A stretch of 64,000 bases of DNA from Phaseolus vulgaris (taxonomy: Eukaryota; Streptophyta; Magnoliopsida; Fabales; Fabaceae). Shown here one piece after another: positions 22,406-32,030 of the stretch; the stretch's first letter is position 1; every line of letters starts with the position of its first letter. The stretch is taken from contig NC_023758.2 of assembly GCF_000499845.2 (NCBI RefSeq), positions 41,771,524 to 41,835,523 on the forward strand, in the 5' to 3' direction. Position numbers and translations under genes: made by a program. Under the pieces are notes generated by a model that was not told the origin of the DNA, ran no database searches, and was given only the letters and a program-made list of their open reading frames with translations.

Positions 22406-22800
22406 CTACCTACCTTGGTCGTGTAACTTGTCGAACTCGTCCAAAATGGTGTCGAAGTTGTCGAACTCCGTGTTCAATAAATCATCTCTTTTCGCTGCTA
22501 GGTTTGTTTAGGGTTAGCTAATTAGGGATAAAAATTGAATTTAACGTTGTAAATAGATTGAAGAGTGAGAAGTAACGCTATGTACCGTTGAATGAGAGTC
22601 TTGAGTTTGAGGAACTGAGAGCGTATGACCCTGCGAGTGGCAGGGTTCTGCTCGCTCGTCGCTTTATCCTTGGCACCTCCCTCGGCAACGGCATCAGCAT
22701 TGCCTCTGCACGAACGTTTCCGGTGAGAACGACTACGACTGAATCGAGGATTATGGTGAGGGTTTAAAGGTTGAGTGAATAAGTGAATGAGGAATGTGAA
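22270..22800 (-). pseudogene. NSE4 (SMC5/6 complex kleisin) 5' exon fragment
   Basis: Block 22587-about 22790 ends ATRRVIRSQFLKLKTLIQ. Block 22414-22497 encodes AKRDDLLNTEFDNFDTILDEF. A third block around 22318 to 22275 encodes [20 protein letters not shown]. Together they match the N-terminus of plant non-SMC element 4, the kleisin bridging SMC5 and SMC6 in DNA repair. The first two blocks keep GT-AG boundaries. No start codon is visible upstream in frame, the third acceptor gives the wrong phase, and similarity stops abruptly near 22275 where RPS17-linked sequence begins. Treated as a captured fragment, not a gene. Confidence 0.82.
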
Positions 22801-23039
22801 GATCGAAAGAGGTACCTTTACAAGAGGGAAAGAGGTATATTTTTTAAAAAGACCTAAAGAGGGGAAAATGAAAAAAAAGCACTGAAGTGAAAGAAGAAAG
22901 TTATGGAAGGAAAGAAAAGAGAGAGAAATTTTATTTGGAAAGCTAATTATGACTATTCTAACGAAAGAAAATTATGTTGTATTATACAGTTAATTATGAC
23001 GGTTTTTAATAACTTTCATACTATAACTCTCATTATATT

Positions 23040-24712
23040 ATGACATATTTAAGTTTTAAATTTAATATTTTTTTGACATTTTTTTTTTTATCTCATACCT
23101 CTTTGTTCATGCTTTTGTAAGCATTGATTGTAGAGTGGAGTTTTTTTTTTTTGAGCTTTCGTTTCCTTATCTTTTTCTATTGCAATTTTGGATGCAATTG
23201 TACTGTGTATTTCCCCATTTCCTCCACTACAAGATGATTCATAAGTTTACTATTTTTTAAAATATAATTTTATAAAAATATTTTTTTTTTAAATAATAAA
23301 CTTGTGAACTCTCGTGGTAAAGGGTGATTTTAGAATAGAGAAAAAGAAACGAAACCTCAAAGAAAGAAAAACACCAATAAACCACCAATGCTTACAAATT
23401 AAGAAGAAACAAGGTAAGGTCACAAGAAACATAGAGAATTTGAAACTTAAATATACATGAACATGAATGTTTAAAAAGATTTCATCAACAATTTATACAT
23501 TTCAAAACATCTTAAATTATATCCACTAAAAAAATAAAATAGAAAGTCTTTTTACATTACAATTGGCAAAAACATCATATCTCCATTAAAGATCATTCTT
23601 CAAAGTTTTTGAATCACAACAAAAAATGAGATTATGATAATGTTAACCACTCCAACACTCTTTATATATTATTTATTGGCCAAGTTTATTCTTTTCATGA
23701 TAATTTTTTATATTTTAAAATTTTTGAAAATTTAGAGGGTTTCGAAAAGGCTTTCTCCTAACACCCATTATGAAATAACACCTCATATAGAAGGACATCG
23801 CATGGAGAGGATGAGGAAGAAAACTTTTGATGTCGTCATGCGAAAGCCAACGCAACTGCAAAATTAAAAGTTGATGCATATTTAAGTTTCAAATTCATCA
23901 CAACTACAAAAATATAAGTTAATGCATATTTAAGTTTTAGATTCGGTATTTCTTGTTGTATCTCATATCTATTTGTTCATGTTTTTGTAAGCATTGATTG
24001 TAGATTGGAGTTTTTCTTTTTCGAGCTTTCGTTTCCTTATCTCTTTCTATTGCAATTTTGGATGCAATTGTACTATGTATTTCCCCATTTCCTCCACTAC
24101 AAGATGATTCATATGTTTATTATTTTTTAAAATATAATTTTATAAAAATATATTTTTAAAAAAATAATAAACTTATGGGCTCTGAGGCTCTAAGAGTGAT
24201 TAGAGTTAGAATAGAGAAAAAGAAACGAAACCTCAAAAAAAAAGAAAAACACCAAAAAACCACCAATACTTACAAATTAAGAAGAAATAAGGTAATGGCA
24301 CAAGAAACCTACCTAATTTAAAATTTAAATATTTATGAATATAAATGTTGAAAAAATTTCATAATTCATACATTTCAAAACATTTTAAATTATATCCAAA
24401 AAATAAAATAAAATAAAATATCAACAAAAACATCATATCTCCATTTAAGATCAAATTTTAAAAAATTTAAATTTCGAAAAGAATTTATCATAACCTCCAT
24501 TATGAAACAGCACCATAGTAAAAAAAAATACGTAGAAAGGATCAAGAAAAAAACCTGTATGTGGTCGTCCCTTTGAAACTTAAATATGCATGAAGATGAA
24601 GATGAATGTTTGAAAAGATTTCATCTAAGAATTTATACATGAAAACATTTTAGATTATATTTACTAAAAAATAAAATAAAAAATAATTTTATGATCATAA
24701 TAGCGAAAACCA
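23040..24712. repeat. Foldback repeat family, cluster 2
   Basis: Two hairpin-forming units. The clearest has a left arm about 23905-24120 and right arm about 24160-24345: TTTTTGTAAGCATTGATTG faces ACCAATACTTACAAATTAAG, and TCGAGCTTTCGTTTCCTTAT faces AAAGAAACGAAACCTC. A similar but less complete pair lies at about 23050-23470. The loop is AT-only. The same family forms clusters 1 and 3. Confidence 0.7.
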
Positions 24713-24945
24713 TCATATCTCCACTTTCCAGCAACACCCAACTTTGTGTTCTTCTCAACATTCTCAAATTTCGCAGTCACTCCACTCATGTTATTGAATC
24801 CCGTTTCCCGCATGCTTTCTTCCGTTCCTCCACCACCGGAACATCCAAATCATCATCACTGGAAACAAAAACCACAACCAAACTCCGTTTCTGCGTACTC
24901 TTCGCTTCCTCCACCTTCTCCTCCGCAAGAATCAAAATTATAAAT
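24713..24945 (+). other. Unidentified gene-like fragment
   Basis: A short island of normal base composition amid very AT-rich repeats. In one plus frame (24746-24943) it encodes a Pro/Ser-rich peptide with SSVPPPPEHPN and SSLPPPSPPQ; in another (24691-24975) a Ser/Arg-rich leader-like peptide. It could be the first exon of an organelle-targeted protein captured by a transposon. No family recognised. Confidence 0.35.
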
Positions 24946-25560
24946 GGAGATAATAAAGAATGCAACATCTTATAACAATACATTCAACAAAAAACTCCAA
25001 TATCCTCAATCAAGAAAATTAGGAAATTTCATATTACTTTTTAAAAGAAAACGATAAAGGAAGCAAGAACATTTCAGGGAATGGTATTCATTACGTAAAA
25101 TCAGTGGTGGGTTTCGACGACAATTTGAGAACCATGCAACAGTGGAAAAGAGAAGAAAAGACTAACCGGCGGCCGGAGATAGCGGTGGTCGGAGAAGGCG
25201 ATAGGCAACTACGTCGTTTTATGAATGCGGGAAGGTCAGAGGAAAGTCTAGTAGTGAGAAAAAGTGCAAAAACGAAGCTTAAATAGAGTGAGAATACGTT
25301 GCGTATTATTTTGTTTCTTTTTAAACATTTTACGTTTTTTTTTTAATTTTCGTATCCTAATTAAATCTCTAATACATCATCATCAACAAAAATTTAAAAT
25401 TAAAATAACTATTTTTCATTCTTTAAAACTTTCGTGATACACTAAAATTAATGAAATTATAATATATGAAAAGTTAAAATATTTATATTTGATGATGATA
25501 AAATACGAAAATAAACATAATTACTAATTTATCGGTAAATTCATAAAATTTTAAAAGTTT
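24940..25560 (-). repeat. Duplicated promoter/first exon copy P2
   Basis: Diverged copy of the AT-hook gene's promoter, noncoding first exon and donor. It keeps the GCCGCCGGTTAGTC-type exon end near 25165 and, unlike P1, a TATTTAA box (minus strand) near 25280. No coding exon follows downstream (leftward), so it is a promoter without its gene. Confidence 0.7.
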
Positions 25561-25739
25561 AATTTTTTTATAAAAAATAAATAAATTAGGACACTTCAGA
25601 AATATTTAAACCTTGTCAATTTTCTCAACACCTATTATTCAATTTCTAAAGAAACAACATGAATTTCTACTGCAGAAATCCATAAATTACACAATAAACA
25701 AAGAACAAAGAAAATTTTGACACAACAAAGATTAACTTA

Positions 25740-26985
25740 CTTTCATCCTGATAACCCTTTATAATAATATTATAACATTTTAAATTAAAAAATAAATATA
25801 AATATAAATATATTTTTATTAATTAAATTGTTATATGAGGGTTTTTCACTGATTATCGAACTCAAACCCTAAATAAACCTTAAATAATGAAACATATACA
25901 TTATATCTGCATTTAACATCATTTTTCAAAGTTTTTGAACTAGCAAAAATAAAATTGAGATTGAGATTAGAAGAATGTTAGCAAGACTTTCTATCAATTT
26001 TTTAAATAATATTTATTGACCAAGTTTAACTTTATCATGAGAATTTTTTAAATTTGAATTGTTTTTGTTTAAATTTTCCCTGCTTGTTTGGATATATTAA
26101 TTTAAAATTTGTAAATTTAGTTTATATTATATTCAATATTTTAATTATTCTATAAAACAAATTACGGCTGAAAATTTCAATTCAAACAAAATCTTCGCAT
26201 TTATCACTCAACTAAAATCACCCGCGTTATTTCAATTAAGTTGAGATTATTCAAATATTAAAAGAAAGTAGAGTAAATAATTAGTTTCATTTTTAAATGT
26301 GCGTTTGTTAAGATATTTATTTTAGTACGTGAATATGTCAAAAAAGTGTATTGTTAATTACTTTCATGAAAATAGTTTGTTATTAAAATATAAATATGGA
26401 TTAATTAATAATTTGTGGTAATTTTGAATAAAAATATTCATATTTTGAAATCTGCCATTGAAAGTGAAAGTGTGAAATTAAGGTATTCAATTATTTACAT
26501 ATTACGTTACTAAAACGAGTATAAAGTTTTATCTATAAGAATATTGTACGTGCCACTGAAATTAATATATTTTGAATTATTGCATCTAATATACCAATTT
26601 TAACAAATGTGGTGATGTGATAAATTATATCTATGTGACATTATCTATTTATTTTACAAATTAAATCATTTAATTTCAAAATATTAAATAAATTATTAAC
26701 TATGCTAAAAAATCAAAGTAAAATAAAGGAAAATGATAAGTTAACAAGTGGAACTAAATAAGTCGCTATGGTAGACTGCTATTGTAGACGCGATGACCAT
26801 TATTGATAACTACAAAGATTATTTAAGATTAAAATCCTTTATAATATTTTAAATTAAAAATTAAAATTAAAATAAATATAATTAAAATATTTATTTATTC
26901 AATTTTTAGATGAGTGTTTTTCACTGTTCATCAGACGCAAACCCTAAATAAATCCTAAATAATGAAACATATAGCAGTCAATCGT
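25740..26985. repeat. Duplicated AT-rich segment (two copies) with telo-box-like motifs
   Basis: About 25740-25910 and 26820-26975 are diverged copies ending AAACCCTAAATAAA(C/T)C followed by AATAATGAAACATAT. A partial foldback-family unit lies at about 25915-26045. The rest is AT-rich spacer with no gene. Confidence 0.6.
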
Positions 26986-26989
26986 AACA

Positions 26990-28450
26990 TGTGAGAACTT
27001 CTCTTCATATCTGCACTTTTTTCATCCTCTCCTTGGTTCTTTTTGAATCTTTGTTCAAGAAGGCTTTTTAACAGTATCCATTCTGAAATTTTTGGTATTG
27101 GAGGATATCTGAACTCTTATACAAATACATTCATTATGAAATAACATTTTAGATCGAAAGATATTGTAAAAAATAGGCAGAGAGAATCAAGAAGAAAACC
27201 AGTAAATTCGTCATGTGTTACGAACATTACTTAAACTATCGCAATTACACAATTATAAGTTGATACATATTTAAGTTTTAGATTATGTATTTTGTGTCAT
27301 CTCATACTGTTTCTTCGTATTTTTGTAGCCACTGATTGTTTATTGGTGTTTTTAAATTTGTGTTTTTTTAAAAACACTAATACACAATCAATGCCTACAA
27401 AAATATGAAGAAACAGGTATAATAAGACACAAAAATACAAATTCTAAAACTTAAATATGCATGAAGATGAATGTTTAAAAATATTTCATCAACAATTTAT
27501 ACATTTCAAACCACTTTAAATTATATTCACTAAAAAAATAGAATAAAAAGTTTTTTTCTTCATAATGGCCCAAAATATCATATCTCTATATCATTCAACA
27601 ACAAAAAAAAATTAAAAAAATGTTAACAAGACTCCTAATAAAACTCTTATATATTATTTATTGGCTAAGTTTAGAATTACCATGAGAAGTTTTTAAATTT
27701 TTTTCAAAATTTAAAGTGTTTCGAAAAGGCTTTCTCCTAACATCTGAACTTGTGAGCTCTCATGTGGTAAAAGTGATTAGGGGTTAGAATAGAGAAAAAG
27801 AAACAAAATATCAAATTAAAAAAACACCAAAAAATCACCAATGCTTACAAAATAAGAAGAAACAAGGGAATGCTACCAGAAACATACAAAATTTGAAACT
27901 TAAATATGCATGAAGATGAATGTTTAAAAAGATTTCATAAAAAATTTAAACATTTAAAAACATTTTAAATTATATCCACTAAAAAAATAAAATAAAAGGT
28001 CTTTTTGGATCATAATTGACAAAAACATCATACATCCATTTCAAATCATTCTTCAAAGTTCTTGAATAAAAAAAAAATAAAATTAGAAGAATGAATGTTT
28101 GTAAGACTTCCTTCAACACTCTTTGTATATTATTTCTTGACTAAGTTTAGCCTTATCATGATAACTTTTTAAATTTAGAAAATTTTAAAAATTCAAAAAT
28201 TTTGAAAATTTAAATTTTTTGAAAGTTGATTTTTTTTTTAAATTTAAAGTATTTGAAAAAAGTTTTATTCTAACATCAATTTTGAAATGACATCCCACAT
28301 AGAAGAACATCGTAAAAAAATACAGAAGAAAGAAAAGAAAAAAACATGTGATGTTGTGATACATCACAAACACGACAAAAGTTATCGCAACTGTACACAA
28401 AACACTCACCACCTTCTTCTCCCGCCCCCGCGCATTATTTTCAATTTTCA
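26990..28450. repeat. Foldback repeat family, cluster 3
   Basis: Contains a compact hairpin at 27263-27460: arms of about 90 bp (GATACATATTTAAGTTTTAG facing CTAAAACTTAAATATGCATG) around a short AT-rich centre near 27365. Further units with GTTTCGAAAAGGCTTTCTCC and the AAGATGAATGTTTAAAAAG segment follow. Confidence 0.75.
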
Positions 28451-28589
28451 AATTCTACATAATATTGAATAACAAAAATTTGTTGCAGACCATTGTTGCT
28501 ATTGAAATTTGATCACGTTGATGCACTATATCTCATCATTATCCCTTGTTAAAAATAAATTTATGATTTACGATAAGAAAAACAGTATT

Positions 28590-29110
28590 AATTAAATAAA
28601 AATGATAAATGGAGATAATAAAGAATGCAACATCTTATAACAATAGATAATGGAATATTCATCCTCATTCAACAAAAAAACTCCATTATCATCAACAACC
28701 GAGAAAATTAGAAAATTTCATATTACTTTTTAAAATAAAACGATAAAGGAAGCAAGAACATTCGAAGGCATGGTATTCATAAACATCAGTGGTGGGTTTC
28801 GTCATGTCGACGACATTTGAGAAGCATGCAACGGTGGAAAAGAGCATAAAAGACTAACCGGCCGGAGATAGCGGTGGTCGGAGAAGGCAACAACGTCGGT
28901 TTATGAAGGTTAGAAGGCGCCAAATTAGAAAGTCTCGTACAGAGAAAAATGCAAAAACGAAGCTTTAAATAGAATGAGTTCAGTAAAATCACTTTAAGAA
29001 AATACGTTGCATATTTTGGTTCTTTTTAAACATTTTACGTTTTTTTTTTTAAATTTTCGTATCTCTAATACATCATCAACAAAATTTTAAAATTAAAATA
29101 ACTAATTCTT
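28590..29110 (-). repeat. Duplicated promoter/first exon copy P3
   Basis: Third copy of the AT-hook gene's promoter and first exon, with the donor GTTAGTC at about 28858-28852 and a TATTTAAA box (minus strand) near 28965. It shares with P2 the absence of the 184 bp block, so P2 and P3 are sister copies. Similarity ends about 29110. Confidence 0.7.
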
Positions 29111-29700
29111 ATTCTTTATAACTAGCGGGAACAGGCACCACGTGACTATGTATCCGCATTTTTTATTTTTATATAATTATGTTTAATAGTAAAATTGAAT
29201 AAATAATATTATTATTTACACATTATTAGTAAAAGTGAAAGTAAAATACAAAACAATTCAGAGCAAATATCATTCACCTTTTTCACCCTCTCTTTCAAAA
29301 TTACTGTTCCATTTAACCAAAAGTTTGGTCTTCTCATCTTCTTCATTATTTCCAATGGATAAATGCACAATCATCACCATGTGATTGTAAAATAATAATC
29401 CCAAAACACAAACGTCATCATCTGGAGTAAAGTGTCACCATTCATTGGTTTATGATTTTTCCACATTCCCATGAGTCTTTGTAACATGGATAGGAAAAGT
29501 TGACTCTGGGGAGATAAGAGAGTGAATACCAAAATCGCCCAAAATTTAAATTCAAAACTACCCTTTTTGTGTCTGCCGCAGTCATATGCTTCACCACCCT
29601 CATTCTTGATGATATTACATAACAGGTTGACTTTTAATGTAACAAAACAAAATTATACATGTACCATCAATTTTCAATTTCAGTTGGATGAATGACTTAC

Positions 29701-30007
29701 CTTCTTTTGCATTTAGATGCTTCCGTGTCGTGCAATTTGATAGTTTGAGTTCTTTGACATTTTTATGAGGGATGGGTTGGAAACATGAAATGATGGGATG
29801 AGGGTTGTTATGAACATGAGGGTAGAAAGGTTTGTAAATCTCTTCCAATTCATTAAGCACCGTTTTGGTTTATGAGAATTTCCGAAAATCACAAAGTAGG
29901 TCATCTTGTTCAGCACAAAAACCTTGAGAAAGAATGAGATTCGAGTTGTCCATAGTGGTGGCTAGGGCAATGGTGCATCCCACAATAGCTTGCAAATCCC
30001 AGGCCAT
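29701..30007 (-). pseudogene. WRKY22/29-like (group IIe) N-terminal exon fragment
   Basis: From ATG 30007 the minus strand encodes MAWDLQAIVGC, then MDNSNLILSQGF and EQDDLLCDF. It then hits an in-frame TAA (29872-29870) and continues in the same frame with TVLNELEEIYKPFYPH to a clean donor at 29701/29700. WDLQAIV and the ELEELYKPFYP box are features of the N-termini of group IIe WRKY factors of the WRKY22/29 type, as I recall them. No WRKY domain (WRKYGQK) follows in the next kilobase. It is therefore a truncated, nonsense-mutated fragment. Confidence 0.6.
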
Positions 30008-30359
30008 AACGCGTGAAAGTTCTTCAAACTGCAAATCGCATATAATAAAATTAAAAGAGATTAAGGAAGAAAAGAGATACAAAGAATAGAGAGAAAATAA
30101 GAGAGAGAAAAGGTAATGAGACCAAAAGATTAATTTGAGAGAGTTATAAATGTTCACAAAACAAAAAATGGAGAATCTTGTTAATGGCATGGTTTTGGTA
30201 ATTATTATAAGAAACACAAAACAATAATTATATACATACTTACGAATTTGCAAGAGTCAACTGTGTAGAAGCCATTGAAAAACACTACTTACTGATTGAT
30301 TTGATTTCGTGGTTCTTGAAACAAAATTACGACTAATATTTTGAATAAGAAAATAGAAA

Positions 30360-30700
30360 ACGAAAAAGATATTTGATGGGTTTATAAAGCCTTCAGTTTA
30401 TATTTAAATTTTAAAATTTGAAGATTTAAAAAAATTTAAAATTCAAAATTTTGAAATTTGAAAATTCTGAAATATGAAAATTTCGAAATTATAAAATTTA
30501 AAGATTTTTTGGGTTTAAAAAATTTAAAATTTTTGAAAATTTAAGAATTTTTAAAATTTAAATTTAAATTTTTTTTGAAGTGTTTTACTTTAGGGTTTGA
30601 AATTTTTTGAAATTTAAAAATTTCGCAAATTTAAAATTTAAAATTTTGAAAAGTTTCAAATTTAAAAAGTTTGAAAAAATTTGAAACCTGAAGGATTTTA
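30360..30700. repeat. Low-complexity AT tract with AAATTT(G/T)AAA units
   Basis: About 340 bp made almost only of short A/T/G words such as AAATTTGAAA and AAAATTTC, an imperfect simple-sequence array between the two gene fragments. Confidence 0.8.
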
Positions 30701-30734
30701 CACAGTGGCAACAGTTTCTAAATGGAATCCTTGT

Positions 30735-30931
30735 AATTGAAAACCAACTACCGTTATGAATCCACTCTGCCACAATTCTACACCGGTGGCCCATCGAACA
30801 ACTCTCTCCTTGCCTATGTCTGCGGTGAGTCAATCAAAATCGCCGACTTCGTTACTACCGTCATCCGTTCCACACTCGATGTTGAGTCGGAATCCATTAC
30901 CGCCATGGCCTTGAACCTGACAATTGCAGCG
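30735..30931 (+). pseudogene. TORMOZ/UTP13 (WD40 ribosome-biogenesis protein) first-exon fragment
   Basis: The plus strand encodes KTNYRYESTLPQFYTGGP, then VCGESIKIADFVTTVIRSTL and DVESESITAMALNLTI, ending at donor GTACGT after 30931. This matches, from memory, the first coding exon of plant TOZ (Arabidopsis At5g16750), a nucleolar U3 snoRNP WD40 protein. A segment after GGP is shortened, the start Met is not visible in frame, and no downstream WD40 exon follows. It is an isolated fragment. Confidence 0.75.
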
Positions 30932-31006
30932 GTACGTTCTTTCCCTTTCAATGTTTTATGTATTAGCACAATAAGAATAATATTATTATCAATAAATAAA
31001 ACATAA

Positions 31007-32030
31007 AAAATAAAAAATAAAAGTAAATTCATACAATGCAATTTCATCTTCTATTTTATAATTAAAAGATTACTGGTTGGGTTCCTGGGTTCGTGATCGT
31101 GGAACGTAAGAAAGACTTCTCATATTTTGAATATGAATTTGAATATGAAGACGAAAAGATAGTTTGATGAGAGAAAATAATGGGAGAAAAAGATATGTTT
31201 AATTTTGATTTTTAAAAATAATGTTATCTCTTCTGTTATATATTTCTGTTATACATTTAAAACTGTTAAAAAAATGAAATAATATATTTTTAAATTTTTA
31301 AAATAATGAAATATAATATAAATCTAAGAATAAAATTGAAATAATATTATATGGCAGTTGGAAGGGGAATCCTCTTTATATATATGTAACTAATACATCA
31401 TCCTCATTCAACATATATGCACAATAATTTTTCTTCCATATAAAGACTTTACGAGAAGTGCACATTCATATAGGCATTTATGAAAATTCGATCTAATTAA
31501 ATAAGAGTAGTAAACAGGAAAAACACAAAAAAAATAAAAATAGTTAAATTGTGTTTTAATAAGTTTTAAGATTTTTTTTCTGTAAATATGATCATTATTG
31601 TGATGATGAATTTGTATGATAAGTGATTTATAAATGGCTTTTAAACTTAGATGATGCAATGGGACAAACTCAACTTCAAGATTTAACAAATTTTACTTTT
31701 CTTAAATCATTTTTAAAAACTTATTTTTAAAATAATTTCTTTTAAATCATTTAACTGTTTTTTTAAAAACAACGAAAGATATAAATAAATATTAGTAATG
31801 ATATATTAACAATTCACAATTTTTTACAAAATCATATTACCACTCTTAATACTATTATTTTATATCATTTAATTTTAAATTTATTTTTTATTATATATAT
31901 TTATTTTTAAAGTCATCCAATAATTATAGAAGTAAGAGTTTTCAAAGTGAGAGCGAAAAAACATTTGTAATTTTTCATAAGTGTTCTTTGGTGCGCTGAA
32001 ATCTGAAACTCTGGTTATTCTTCATGCCCA
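31007..32030. promoter_or_regulatory. Intergenic; upstream region of the PPR gene
   Basis: AT-rich with no coding signal I trust. The last few hundred bases contain the PPR promoter; no single core element stands out. Confidence 0.5.

Larger units (their letters stand above)
18820..23030. mobile_element. CACTA-like insertion carrying fragments of three host genes
   Basis: The left edge begins CACTACAAAAAAATGTG, a typical CACTA terminus, followed by subterminal GTTTATAACCGCCAC-type motifs. It interrupts a foldback-repeat unit: sequence left of 18820 ends ATTCATCACAACT. Sequence resembling the continuation of that unit (CATATTTAAGTTTTAAAT) resumes near 23041. The right terminus is eroded: I could not find a GTAGTG end, although 22975-23030 has weakly similar GACGGTTTTTAATAACTTTCAT motifs. 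Inside are NSE4, RPS17 and lipase fragments, all minus strand. No transposase is present. This fits a non-autonomous, gene-capturing ('Pack-CACTA') element; right boundary and single-insertion origin are inferred. Confidence 0.6.

Noticed and set aside
22975..23030. Exact right terminus of the gene-carrying CACTA element
   Set aside because: Similarity to the left subterminal motifs is weak and no TAGTG end is present, so the end is given only as approximate.
25104..25286. 60-codon frame in promoter copy P2
   Set aside because: It lies across the duplicated noncoding first exon and is not conserved in P1 or P3.
30360..30700. Possible CRISPR-like or satellite array
   Set aside because: Units are irregular AT words without constant repeats or spacers; simple low-complexity sequence in a plant genome.
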